Origin: Acinetobacter guillouiae CIP 63.46
GTDB lineage: Bacteria > Pseudomonadota > Gammaproteobacteria > Pseudomonadales > Moraxellaceae
NCBI RefSeq assembly: GCF_000368145.1
Contig: NZ_KB849283.1
Span: forward strand, 1,328,324-1,392,323
DNA length: 64,000 nt
Direction of reading: 5' to 3'
Shown here: positions 55,077 to 63,248 of the stretch, in pieces
How positions within the stretch are numbered: position 1 is the stretch's first letter
Layout: every line of letters begins with the position of its first letter
Position numbers and translations under genes: made by a program
The notes under the pieces: model-generated
The model's input: the letters and a program-made list of their open reading frames with translations, nothing else
The model's database searches: none
What the model was told of the DNA's origin: nothing

Positions 55077-55112
55077 AAAGCGCGATTCACTTCAAGTGGT
55101 CGCGCTTTTTTA
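55077..55112 (+). terminator. Strong plus-strand terminator with no annotated gene before it
   Basis: AAAGCGCGA and TCGCGCTTT arms enclose an inner CACTT/AAGTG stem, followed by TTTTTTATTTT. The nearest upstream plus-strand gene ends 505 bp before it. Confidence 0.8.
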
Positions 55113-55203
55113 TTTTCAAGTTTAAGTAGTAAATTAAACAGATCAGCAAGCGCAAATCAATATTACTTATGCTTGCAACCTAGGATTTCAACAAACTTAA
55201 AGG

Positions 55204-55785
55204 TTAAACTGAACTCGGTTGGGCTAAAGCCAATTCCATCTGAATCAGGGTCTCTACCCGTCTCCAATAATCATCCAAACACACTTGCTGAGGATCTATT
55301 TGCGCCTGAATCGTCATTCCGTCAAGAAGACTCGACAAGAAAGAAGCAAGTTGAATATCTTGTTTAACACCTAAATGACGCAACGCATTACTCAAATGCC
55401 CTTTTAACCACTCTTTATAGTCAGTTGCAGGTTGAAGTGATGACGGATAAACTTTTGAAATTTCTTCTACGGCTTTTTGGAACATACAACCATTAAAATC
55501 TTCACTATGAAACCATGCGTTGTACCATGTGAAAATGGCTTTAATATGAGATAAATAATCTTGTGGATCACATTTAGCGATTGCAGCATCTAATGATTCT
55601 TGCAAATTGAGATTTCTCGTGACCAAACATTCTTCAATCAATTTGGCTTTAGATGGAAAATATTTATAAAAAGTCATTTTTGCAACGCCAGACTCACTAA
55701 TAATTCGGTCTATACCGATAGAATTATAACTATATGTATTAAAGAGATTCAACGCTGTATTAATGATGTCCTCTTTTTTTGACAT
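55204..55785 (-). CDS. TetR-family transcriptional regulator
   Basis: 193 residues. The N-terminal helix-turn-helix (IINTALNLFNTYSYNSIG, ISESGVAKMTFYKYFPSK) is typical of AcrR/TetR proteins. The C-terminal ligand domain (~70-190) contains a TetR_C-type FHSEDFNGCMFQKAVEEIS stretch seen in regulators of efflux and oxidoreductase genes. No transporter is adjacent. Its gene converges with the orphan unit at 54924-55112, whose promoter carries a palindrome; a link is possible but unproven. The ATG at 55785 follows a weak AGGTAAAA. Confidence 0.87.
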   Translation of the reverse strand: MSKKEDIINTALNLFNTYSYNSIGIDRIISESGVAKMTFYKYFPSKAKLIEECLVTRNLNLQESLDAAIAKCDPQDYLSHIKAIFTWYNAWFHSEDFNGCMFQKAVEEISKVYPSSLQPATDYKEWLKGHLSNALRHLGVKQDIQLASFLSSLLDGMTIQAQIDPQQVCLDDYWRRVETLIQMELALAQPSSV

Positions 55786-56037
55786 TTGTTTTTACCTGAT
55801 GTACAAAAATTTAAGATTAAAATTAAAGCATTAGCTTATAAGAACAGCACATAAATACGAATTACTTCAAGTGTATGCTAAGAATTATATCTTAAATTCA
55901 TATGAATACTGAGTTTTTATAAAAAAACATCAAGACTACAAAGGCAAGTATATGAAATATAAAATATTAAACCTGTATAAATACTAGCAAAACAAATTGT
56001 TTTTTACTATTATAAAAACGGCAAAATTAAAATTTTA

Positions 56038-56895
56038 ATGCAGCATATGAGCATATTATCTTTCACGCAATCTGAACATACTCGTTTCGAGTTGCTGCAT
56101 TTCATTCAAAATTCCTTGCAACCTGAATTATGGCAGCAAAATACTCAAGCTATCGCAAACTTAAAACGGCAAACACACTGTCATATTTTATTTAAGCATC
56201 CCATATTAGTCCAGTTGAATCAAAGCCAGCTGACGCTTGAACAGCTTAAATTCATTCATATTAATTATTTTACCGCGATTGTTAAAAATTTTACAGATGC
56301 ACTTAGCATGGTAATTTATCAAGCCGTTAGCCTCGAAAAAAACCATAATATTCATCCAGAAAATAGGATTGCAGCTAAAATATATGCACGCTACTTACTG
56401 TCGCTAAACTTAATTGATGAACTGGGTTTCAATACACACCAACTCGAAAAAAGCGCTGCATCCAAATCACATCTGGTTTATTTTTTAAAATTGATGCAGC
56501 AGTTGGAATTAGATCCATTAGATCAGCAACAGACTGAAATAGAAGCTTTCGCATTGGCTCAATTTATTCACCAACATATCAATTCTTATACAGAATTATT
56601 GCTCATTTTGGCTTGTACAGAATTGCAAGTCATAAAGTTTAGTGAAGCACTCCGCAACAACATGTCGATTTACAACAGTAAATTTATTGAAGGTTATTAT
56701 GCTTGTCATGGGCTGGCTGATCAAAATGACGCGACCCTTGCCAATGATGACAACCATCAAGATGACATTTGGACCCTACTGATACAATGCTATGATCAAA
56801 ACAACCAACAGTATTTGGACCAAGTCCAGTCTGAGTATTTAGAACTCTGGAATAATTTTTGGAGCAAAATGGCAACCCGTATAACTGAAATTTAA
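56038..56895 (+). CDS. Putative heme-oxygenase-like (di-iron) fold protein
   Basis: 285 residues, almost entirely helical. Spacing of acidic and His residues in the second half (LACTELQVIKFSE with Glu195; GYYACHGLADQ with His224; LANDDNHQDDIW with His240 and Asp243) resembles the metal-binding helices of heme-oxygenase-like iron redox enzymes (PqqC/TenA/HDO group). The N-terminal helix FIHINYFTAIVKNFTDAL is also typical. If so, it would use iron and O2 on an unknown substrate. No biosynthetic partner genes adjoin it. Start choice between two ATGs (56038, 56047) is open; no ribosome-binding site is clear. Confidence 0.5.
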   Translation: MQHMSILSFTQSEHTRFELLHFIQNSLQPELWQQNTQAIANLKRQTHCHILFKHPILVQLNQSQLTLEQLKFIHINYFTAIVKNFTDALSMVIYQAVSLEKNHNIHPENRIAAKIYARYLLSLNLIDELGFNTHQLEKSAASKSHLVYFLKLMQQLELDPLDQQQTEIEAFALAQFIHQHINSYTELLLILACTELQVIKFSEALRNNMSIYNSKFIEGYYACHGLADQNDATLANDDNHQDDIWTLLIQCYDQNNQQYLDQVQSEYLELWNNFWSKMATRITEI

Positions 56896-56967
56896 ACGCT
56901 TGCCTCATGATGGTTTTTTGATCCCATTGCTGAGATCAAAAATACCTTATTGTGGTTTAGATGAGCG

Positions 56968-57603
56968 TCATTGTAGTACTTGTTGAGTCGGCATATTTTG
57001 TTTACGTTCTTGTAATGCTTTCTTCATCACCTGATAACCGCCTGTTAAGCCTAAAGTCGCCATAATCACAGCCACAATAATATCTGGCAACATGCTTCCT
57101 GTACCAAACACCCCAAGTGCTGCAAAGATTACTGCGACATTTCCAATCGCATCATTACGACTACACAGCCAAACAGACTGCATATTGGAATCCCCATCTC
57201 TAAAAGCGTAAAGCACAAGGGCTGAAATCACATTGGCGATTAAAGCCAATACACCAATCGCTCCCATGGTAATCGCTTCTGGAGGGATCCCTTTCGTATA
57301 AGCATAAATCGTTTTGCCAATCACGACAAAACCAAAAATTGCCATGATTGCCCCTTTAAATAAGGCAACGGTCGCTCGCCAGTACAGACTTGCGCCTAAC
57401 ACCGCTAAAGAGACGGCATAATTGACCGAGTCACCAAAAAAATCCAGAGAATCCGCCCAAAGTGCAGAAGAATGTGCATACGCCCCACCAATCAATTCAA
57501 CAAAAAACATGGCAAGGTTAATAAACAGTGCAATCCACAAAGCCGTTCTAAACTTGCTATTCGGTTTCTGTGGTGCAGGTTCATGACTACATGTACACGC
57601 CAT
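56968..57603 (-). CDS. Cation efflux (CDF-type) transporter
   Basis: 211 residues with six membrane helices. The CDF metal site is seen in helix 2 (SSALWADSLDFFGDSVNYAV), and helix 5 has SRNDAIGNVAVIF. The N-terminus MACTCSHEP has two Cys and a His that could bind metal. It ends soon after helix 6, so the cytoplasmic C-terminal domain of classic CDF proteins is missing. The divergent MerR-type gene and operator suggest induction by Zn, Cd or Pb. The inner-membrane protein would pump the metal out of the cytoplasm. Confidence 0.85.
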   Translation of the reverse strand: MACTCSHEPAPQKPNSKFRTALWIALFINLAMFFVELIGGAYAHSSALWADSLDFFGDSVNYAVSLAVLGASLYWRATVALFKGAIMAIFGFVVIGKTIYAYTKGIPPEAITMGAIGVLALIANVISALVLYAFRDGDSNMQSVWLCSRNDAIGNVAVIFAALGVFGTGSMLPDIIVAVIMATLGLTGGYQVMKKALQERKQNMPTQQVLQ

Positions 57604-57726
57604 GACACTTCTCCTTGATTCAATATAAATGGACTTATCTGCTTATTTTCAGTCAAGTTGGGGCTTTAAAGAAAATCAGCACATGCGTCAACAATGATGA
57701 AAAAATCAGCTATACTGCTATTTAAA

Positions 57727-57750
57727 ACTATGGAGTTAGTCCAAGGTCAA
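57727..57750 (-). promoter_or_regulatory. MerR-type operator/promoter of the CDF transporter
   Basis: On the minus strand TTGACC (-35, 57750-57745) overlaps a partial dyad, CCTTGGACTAACTCCATAG. A TTAAAT -10 candidate follows at 19-bp spacing. The long 19-20 bp spacer with an internal dyad is the hallmark of promoters activated by MerR-family proteins. Confidence 0.7.
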
Positions 57751-57771
57751 GTTGATTCAGGAAAATAAGCC

Positions 57772-58176
57772 ATGCAGCAATACTTAATTAGTGACCTCGC
57801 AAAAAAAACTCAGCTGTCGACGGATACTGTGCGTTTTTATGAGAAAAAAAATTTAATCAGATCCAGTTACCGTGCAGATAATAATTATAAATATTATGAT
57901 GATGAAACATTAAAGCGGCTTATTTTTATTAAACGTTGCCGCGCATTAGATATGACCTTACATGAAATTACTCAACTTTTAGAGCATCTACAACATCCTG
58001 AACAAGGTTGTAAAATCATTGACCAATTGATTGAAGAACATATTCGACATGTAGAAACTCGAATATATGAATTACAGCATTTTAAATCGCAACTGCATGA
58101 ATTACGTCAATCCTGCTCATCAAACACCACCATTGATCATTGTCAGATTGTCAAAAAACTTGAAGCTTCGGAATAA
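57772..58176 (+). CDS. MerR-family metal-responsive regulator, CadR/PbrR-like
   Basis: 134 residues. The MerR helix-turn-helix (LISDLAKKTQLSTDTVRFYE) precedes a dimer helix. Cysteines at 80, 115 and 124 (EQGCKIID; RQSCSSNTTIDHC) match the three-Cys pattern of CadR/PbrR proteins that bind Cd(II) or Pb(II). It is divergent from the CDF transporter across 168 bp that includes the operator. It would twist the long-spacer promoter to activate transcription when metal is bound. Confidence 0.9.
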   Translation: MQQYLISDLAKKTQLSTDTVRFYEKKNLIRSSYRADNNYKYYDDETLKRLIFIKRCRALDMTLHEITQLLEHLQHPEQGCKIIDQLIEEHIRHVETRIYELQHFKSQLHELRQSCSSNTTIDHCQIVKKLEASE

Positions 58177-58204
58177 TTTACATTGTGTTGAATGGGTCTT
58201 TCGG

Positions 58205-59281
58205 CTATTCCCTCTGCTGATTGAGCCCATCTGCCGATTTAAAAACAGTTTTGCGCAGCCATAGCGAAACACTGACCAACGCAATCAATACAGGGACTTC
58301 AACCAAAGGACCAATAATCGTGGTAAATGCGACAGGTGAAGCCAATCCAAATGTTGCAATCGCGACAGCAAGTGCCAACTCAAAGTTATTTCCTGCTGCG
58401 GTAAAAGAAATCGCCGTAGTTTTAGGATAATCATTGCCCATCCATTTGCTCATAAAAAAGCTCAGGAAAAACATCACCACAAAATACAGGGTTAATGGGA
58501 TGGCAATTCGCAGTACATCGAATGGTAAGCTAACTACATCCGCCCCTTTTAAACTAAACATCGCCACAATGGTAAATAACAATGCCAATAAACTTAGCGG
58601 ACTGACTTTAGCGATAAACGTATGTTGATACCAATCTAATCCTTTACGTTTAACTAGAATGATCCGACTTAGAAAGCCCAATAAAAATGGGATACCTAAA
58701 TAGATTAAAACTGCATGTGTAATCGTCCAGAAGCTAACATCAATAACTTTTCCTGCTACACCAAAATACGGTGGTAGAACTGTTAAAAACAACCAAGCAT
58801 AAGTACTAAAAAAGACGATTTGGAAAATACTATTAAAAGCAACCAAAGCTGCGACATATTGGTTATCACCACATGCTAAATTATTCCATACCAATACCAT
58901 CGCAATACAACGTGCTAAACCAATAAGAATTAAACCCGTCATATATTCAGGATAAGCATGTAAAAACACAATCGCTAAGGCAAACATCAGGCACGGCGCG
59001 ATTAACCAGTTTTGTAGCAAAGACAAAGTCAGCGTTCGTTTATCTTTGAAGACTTCAGCTAAGGTCGCATAATCCACTTTGGCAAGTGGCGGATACATCA
59101 TCAAAATTAAACCTATCGCAATGGGTATATTGACTGAATCTAGGCTTAAACGATTTAAAGCCACAGTAGCCTGCGGGAAATATACGCTGATGCAGATCCC
59201 CAATCCCATCGCAATAAAGATCCATAAAGTTAAATTTCGATCTAAGAAAGAAAGCCGCGAAGTTGGCTGATTTGAGTTCAT
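58205..59281 (-). CDS. ACR3-family arsenite efflux transporter
   Basis: 358 residues with ten membrane helices. Family stretches are [39 protein letters not shown] with its conserved Cys, and [21 protein letters not shown]. It extrudes As(III) from the cytoplasm, driven by the membrane potential or proton gradient. It lies 6 bp downstream of arsR, so it should be under ArsR control. It partners ArsC, which is divergent. Confidence 0.94.
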   Translation of the reverse strand: MNSNQPTSRLSFLDRNLTLWIFIAMGLGICISVYFPQATVALNRLSLDSVNIPIAIGLILMMYPPLAKVDYATLAEVFKDKRTLTLSLLQNWLIAPCLMFALAIVFLHAYPEYMTGLILIGLARCIAMVLVWNNLACGDNQYVAALVAFNSIFQIVFFSTYAWLFLTVLPPYFGVAGKVIDVSFWTITHAVLIYLGIPFLLGFLSRIILVKRKGLDWYQHTFIAKVSPLSLLALLFTIVAMFSLKGADVVSLPFDVLRIAIPLTLYFVVMFFLSFFMSKWMGNDYPKTTAISFTAAGNNFELALAVAIATFGLASPVAFTTIIGPLVEVPVLIALVSVSLWLRKTVFKSADGLNQQRE

Positions 59282-59287
59282 AACAGC

Positions 59288-59611
59288 TTACTCACAACAA
59301 CTGTTGATCTGGATCAAGTCTGAACGACCCACAACTGAATTCGCAGTTTGAGCTGCAATTATGTTTAATACTGCATTGGCCCATTCTGGTAATTCAGGAT
59401 TTAAACGGTAATACACCCATTGGCCTTTGCGTTGATCAAGTAAAATGGACAAATTTCTCAACAAAGCCAAGTGTCTAGAAATCTTTGGCTGGCTTAAATT
59501 TAAGGCTTCAGTGATTTCACAAACACAAACGTTCCCCTGTGCCAACACAATTTTTAAAATATCCAAACGAGTTGGGTCAGATAAGCACTTAAAGAAATCG
59601 GGTTGATCCAT
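59288..59611 (-). CDS. arsR: Arsenical resistance repressor ArsR
   Basis: 107 residues. The winged helix (LDILKIVLAQGN ... LNLSQPKISRHLALLRN) and the metalloid-binding NVCVCEI (Cys29, Cys31) identify an ArsR/SmtB repressor that releases DNA on binding As(III). Two more cysteines at the C-terminus (INSCCE) could contribute to binding. It starts the arsR-ACR3 operon and is divergent from arsC over 98 bp. Confidence 0.94.
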   Translation of the reverse strand: MDQPDFFKCLSDPTRLDILKIVLAQGNVCVCEITEALNLSQPKISRHLALLRNLSILLDQRKGQWVYYRLNPELPEWANAVLNIIAAQTANSVVGRSDLIQINSCCE

Positions 59612-59638
59612 CGCAATTACTCAATTTTATGGTTTAGC

Positions 59639-59658
59639 ATATTCACTATTGCGAATAT
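59639..59658. promoter_or_regulatory. ArsR operator candidate
   Basis: ATATTC and GAATAT form an inverted repeat with 8-nt spacing, 27 bp upstream of the arsR start and 51 bp before arsC. It is well placed to control both directions. Confidence 0.5.
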
Positions 59659-59709
59659 ACGCATATCCATATATAAATGCAATATTGCTTTTTAACAGAG
59701 AGTCGATCG

Positions 59710-60138
59710 ATGTCATCTCAAATTAAGATTTATCATAATCCTGCCTGTGGGACTTCACGCAATACCCTTGCACTCATTCGAAATGCAGGTATCGAACCAG
59801 AAGTGATCGAATATTTACAGTATCCGCCAAGCAAAGCACAACTCATCGATTTGATTCAGCAATCTGCTTTGTCGGTACGAGATGCAATACGTAAAAATGT
59901 TGATGTTTATAAAACCTTAAAACTAGATCAAACAGAATGGACTGACGATCAGCTGCTTAATTTCATGTTGCAATACCCGATTTTAATCAACCGCCCCTTT
60001 GTCGTGACTGAATTGGGTGTTCGTTTATGTCGGCCATCTGAATTGGTTTTAGATCTCTTATCTGCGCCACAACGTGCTGCTTTTAGTAAAGAAGATGGTG
60101 AAATTATTATCGATCAGCAATTAAAAAGGCTTAAATAA
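59710..60138 (+). CDS. arsC: Arsenate reductase, glutaredoxin-linked ArsC
   Basis: 142 residues from the ATG at 59710 (AGAGAG upstream); a longer frame to 59677 is not needed. The active site is HNPACGTSRNTLALI with Cys13. PFVVTELGVRLCRPSELVLDLL carries the arginines that bind arsenate. It reduces As(V) to As(III) using glutathione and glutaredoxin, giving the substrate of ACR3. It is divergent from the arsR-ACR3 operon. Confidence 0.94.
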   Translation: MSSQIKIYHNPACGTSRNTLALIRNAGIEPEVIEYLQYPPSKAQLIDLIQQSALSVRDAIRKNVDVYKTLKLDQTEWTDDQLLNFMLQYPILINRPFVVTELGVRLCRPSELVLDLLSAPQRAAFSKEDGEIIIDQQLKRLK

Positions 60139-60303
60139 TTTTTTAGGGTTTTTCAAAAAACCCAATTAATTAAACATAAAATATTGAATATTAAGTGTTT
60201 TAATGAAAATTCACCCAGTTAATCCTGAGTGTTTTACTAGGTTGAATCTTATTTTCAAACCCTTACAATAAAACCATATTTTTAGTATGCCTTTTAAATT
60301 TAT

Positions 60304-61704
60304 ATGAGCATCTCACACATTACTGAACTCCTATCACCAGCTGGATCATTGAAGAATATGCGTTATGCATTTGCTTACGGTGCCGATGCGGTATATGCAG
60401 GTCAACCTCGCTATAGCTTGCGAGTTCGTAATAATGAGTTTGATCATGATCATTTAAAAATAGGGATTGCTGAAGCGCATGCCTTAGGCAAAAAATTTTA
60501 TGTGGTGGTGAATATTCAACCACATAATGCTAAATTAAAAAATTTTATTCGTGATCTTGAACCTGTGGTCGCCATGCAACCTGATGCACTGATCATGTCA
60601 GATCCTGGCTTGATCATGCTGGTTCGAGAAAATTTCCCACAAATATCCATCCATCTGTCTGTACAGGCAAATGCGGTCAATTGGGCAACCGTAAAATTTT
60701 GGAAAAATATGGGACTCACCCGTGTCATTTTGTCACGTGAGTTATCTATCGAGGAAATTGAAGAAATTAAACAGAATGTACCCGATATGGAAATCGAAGT
60801 GTTCGTACACGGTGCACTCTGTATGGCTTATTCCGGTCGTTGCTTACTTTCAGGCTATATGAATAAACGTGATGCAAATCAAGGCGCTTGCACCAATGCA
60901 TGTCGCTGGGAATACAATATTCACGAAGCAACAGAAGATGCATCTGGGGATGTCATTCCAGTCCAACAACTGGAGACAGCATCAGACTGTTGCAACAATA
61001 AAGATGCCGACGAGCAACACGCTATACAACAACATCAATTTGGCGAACCGGTTTTATTACAACGTCATAAAGAAGACATGTTTGCTGCTGAAGAAGACCA
61101 ACATGGCACTTACTTTATGAACTCTAAAGACTTACGTGCAGTTCAACATGTAGATCGTTTAACCAAGATGGGCATTCATTCCTTAAAAATCGAAGGACGC
61201 ACCAAATCTTACTTTTATTGCGCTAGAACAGCACAAATTTATCGCAAAGCGATTGATGATGCGCTACAAGGAAAACCTTTTGATCGGGCGTTAATGTCAC
61301 AACTCGAAGGTTTAGCCAATCGAGGTTATACCGAAGGTTTCTTACGCCGCCATGTCCATGCCGAATATCAAAACTATGCAACGGGATCTTCTCAATTTGA
61401 TCATCAACAATTTGTTGGTGAAGTGCTTGAACGCAACGATGATTACATCAAGATTGAGGTAAAGAATCGTTTTGTTGTGGGTGACTCCATGGAACTCATG
61501 ACCACATCTGGCAACATCACATTTATTCTTTATGAAATTTTAGATAAAAATAGACAACCGATCATAGATGCAAAAGGCTCAGGATATATTGTAGAAATTC
61601 CAATTCCTGCCGATATTGATATGCAATATGCCTTATTAATTAGAAACTTACCAAATTCGACTGCTGATATTTCAGCATCATCATTGGCTTACCAAGCAGT
61701 TTAG
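60304..61704 (+). CDS. trhP: U32-family tRNA hydroxylation protein TrhP
   Basis: 466 residues. N-terminal LLSPAGSLKNMRYAFAYGAD and VYAGQPRYSLR are typical of the U32 group. The four cluster-binding cysteines are Cys173, Cys180, Cys196 and Cys200 (HGALCMAYSGRC; GACTNACRWEY). SLKIEGRTKSYFY and GFLRRHVH-type stretches match YegQ/TrhP, which makes 5-hydroxyuridine at the tRNA wobble position. An insert around 205-265 contains a further Cys-Cys pair (SDCCNNKDAD) and several His. It is followed 9 bp later by a ferredoxin gene. Confidence 0.9.
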   Translation: MSISHITELLSPAGSLKNMRYAFAYGADAVYAGQPRYSLRVRNNEFDHDHLKIGIAEAHALGKKFYVVVNIQPHNAKLKNFIRDLEPVVAMQPDALIMSDPGLIMLVRENFPQISIHLSVQANAVNWATVKFWKNMGLTRVILSRELSIEEIEEIKQNVPDMEIEVFVHGALCMAYSGRCLLSGYMNKRDANQGACTNACRWEYNIHEATEDASGDVIPVQQLETASDCCNNKDADEQHAIQQHQFGEPVLLQRHKEDMFAAEEDQHGTYFMNSKDLRAVQHVDRLTKMGIHSLKIEGRTKSYFYCARTAQIYRKAIDDALQGKPFDRALMSQLEGLANRGYTEGFLRRHVHAEYQNYATGSSQFDHQQFVGEVLERNDDYIKIEVKNRFVVGDSMELMTTSGNITFILYEILDKNRQPIIDAKGSGYIVEIPIPADIDMQYALLIRNLPNSTADISASSLAYQAV

Positions 61705-61713
61705 GATATCGAA

Positions 61714-61965
61714 ATGGCTTTAATGATTACAGACCAGTGCATCAATTGTGATATGTGTGTACCAGAATGCCCCAATCAGGCAATTTTTGAGGGCGAAAAG
61801 TTCTATGAAATTGATACACAGCGTTGTACTGAATGTGTCGGATTTTATGAACATCAAACCTGTGTGGATGTCTGTCCGATTGAATGTATTGTTCAAAATC
61901 CACAACATATAGAAAGCAAAGCGCAATTATTAAATCGCTTTCATTATCTAAGTTTGTTTGGCTAA
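61714..61965 (+). CDS. YfhL-family 4Fe-4S ferredoxin
   Basis: 83 residues. Two cluster motifs are present: CINCDMCVPECP (Cys9, 12, 15, 19) and CTECVGFYEHQTCVDVCP with the extended CxxC-8-C spacing typical of YfhL/Alvin ferredoxins. It is a cytoplasmic low-potential electron carrier. The 9-bp spacing after trhP suggests cotranscription, and it may supply electrons for TrhP; this is inference from context. Confidence 0.92.
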   Translation: MALMITDQCINCDMCVPECPNQAIFEGEKFYEIDTQRCTECVGFYEHQTCVDVCPIECIVQNPQHIESKAQLLNRFHYLSLFG

Positions 61966-62056
61966 GACAAAATGCGACACCAATTCTAATTTTGGAACGT
62001 ATTTTGCTTAGTTAACGCATAGGTTCAGATAATAATAACAATAAAGAAAATGGAGC

Positions 62057-62080
62057 TGAGCTGTATGGCAACACAGCTCA
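62057..62080. repeat. Hairpin downstream of the ferredoxin gene
   Basis: 8-bp perfect arms TGAGCTGT and ACAGCTCA with an 8-nt loop, followed by ATAAAAAGGGG. It lies 91 nt past the ferredoxin stop and 28 nt before a full terminator. It has no T-run. Confidence 0.5.
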
Positions 62081-62108
62081 TAAAAAGGGGAAAACAATAA
62101 CATTAGGG

Positions 62109-62148
62109 AAAAGCCAAGGTGTATTTGGGGAACACTTTGGCTTTTTTC
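62109..62148 (+). terminator. Terminator of the trhP-ferredoxin operon
   Basis: AAGCCAAGGTGT can pair with ACACTTTGGCTT across a ~9-nt loop, then TTTTCTT follows. Confidence 0.75.
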
Positions 62149-62237
62149 TTATTTAAAAAATCACGTTTGATTTAAATTTTAATTTCAAGATAGGTAATTT
62201 AAGCAAAAAGCTAAGCGACGAAAAAATTCATAGATCT

Positions 62238-63128
62238 TTATTCATGGGCAAAATTTTGCGAAAACTTCTCCTTACACCACTGTTTGACTTCATTCACAAT
62301 AAAATCAGCATCTGGCAAAGTTAAAAAATAGTAATTCCATGCCGTTTCAACACACGGCGATACAATTTTCAGCCGTCCTTGTTGTAAATCATTGGCAATC
62401 GAAATGCGGCTTAATAATGCAATCCCCTGCCCAGACAATACAGCCTGAATTGCATGACTTTCTTGCGTATAAAATACCTGCGCTTGCCCTGCTTGAATAT
62501 GTAAGCCTTGTTTTTCAAACCATTTCTGCCAATTGACTCGATTTGGACAGTATTCATCTCCCCAGGTAAAGTGAATCAATGGTGCAGTCATCCAGTTCAT
62601 AGTTGCAATATCCAAAGAGGGATGCCCGACAGCTACATATTCATCAACTGCTAATAATTCTGTATCAACATCTTGATAGCCCCCTGAACCATACCGAATC
62701 GCTAAATCATAGAGACCGGAAGTCATATTAACGAGGTCATAACTTGCATGTACCCGAAACATAATATTGGGAAAGCGACTTTGTAACTCTGGCAAATAGG
62801 GAATAATCCACTCACTTGCAAACGATGGTGTTGTGGTAATGGTCAATAATCTTTGTTTATTTTGCTCTAGTTGAAACAAAGCCGTTTGAATCTGCCCAAA
62901 ACCTGATTGCACATGCTTAAGTAAATACTCTCCTTCTGGCGTCAGGCTGATCGAGCGTGTACGCCGCTCGAATAATTGAATATTCAATTGCTGTTCCAGC
63001 TTCTTGATACGATGGCTTAAGGCGGTAGCTGTTAAAAACAATTGGACTGCTGCTTTTTTAAAGCTGAGTTGTTCAGCAACATACTGAAAGGCCAACAACT
63101 GCTCCAAGGAATTATGCAAAACCACCAA
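62238..63128 (-). CDS. LysR-family transcriptional regulator
   Basis: 296 residues from a TTG at 63128; GTG (63125) and TTG (63116) are alternatives and no ATG is available. The N-terminal winged helix (LLAFQYVAEQLSFKKAAVQL, LTATALSHRIKKLEQQL) is close to the GcvA-like group. The effector domain (~90-295) has LLTITTTPSFASEWIIPYL and GLYDLAIRYGSGGY. It is divergent from the azoreductase gene with a 120-bp gap and is its most likely regulator. Confidence 0.9.
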   Translation of the reverse strand: MVVLHNSLEQLLAFQYVAEQLSFKKAAVQLFLTATALSHRIKKLEQQLNIQLFERRTRSISLTPEGEYLLKHVQSGFGQIQTALFQLEQNKQRLLTITTTPSFASEWIIPYLPELQSRFPNIMFRVHASYDLVNMTSGLYDLAIRYGSGGYQDVDTELLAVDEYVAVGHPSLDIATMNWMTAPLIHFTWGDEYCPNRVNWQKWFEKQGLHIQAGQAQVFYTQESHAIQAVLSGQGIALLSRISIANDLQQGRLKIVSPCVETAWNYYFLTLPDADFIVNEVKQWCKEKFSQNFAHE

Positions 63129-63248
63129 AGATCACCGTGTAAAATATAAATGAATTATATTCAGTTATAACATGTATTTTTATCGTTTGTTGTTTTTTTC
63201 ATATTCTATAAAAATCAATTTGAACAAACAACAAATTGAGTAATGATC

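Larger units (their letters stand above)
54950..55112 (+). ncRNA. Candidate small RNA or leader peptide transcript
   Basis: The transcript start is inferred ~8 nt after the TATAAT box. The end is set by the terminator at 55077-55112. It would be ~160 nt, with an 8-bp hairpin (AGATGCTT/AAGCATCT), an 18-bp hairpin and the terminator stem in series. It also contains a 34-codon ORF, so it may be a small mRNA. Expression is unproven. Confidence 0.4.
54572..55203. other. 632-bp region with an orphan transcription unit
   Basis: The left ~300 bp show nothing. From 54880 the region holds, in order, an inverted repeat (54880-54908), a -10 box overlapped by a palindrome, a 34-codon ORF, an 18-bp perfect hairpin and a strong plus-strand terminator. 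Each is listed separately. No known RNA family was recognised. Confidence 0.6.

Noticed and set aside
62049-62100. 16-codon ORF starting ATGGAGCTGAGC between the ferredoxin gene and its terminator
   Set aside because: Too short, no ribosome-binding site, and it coincides with a hairpin.
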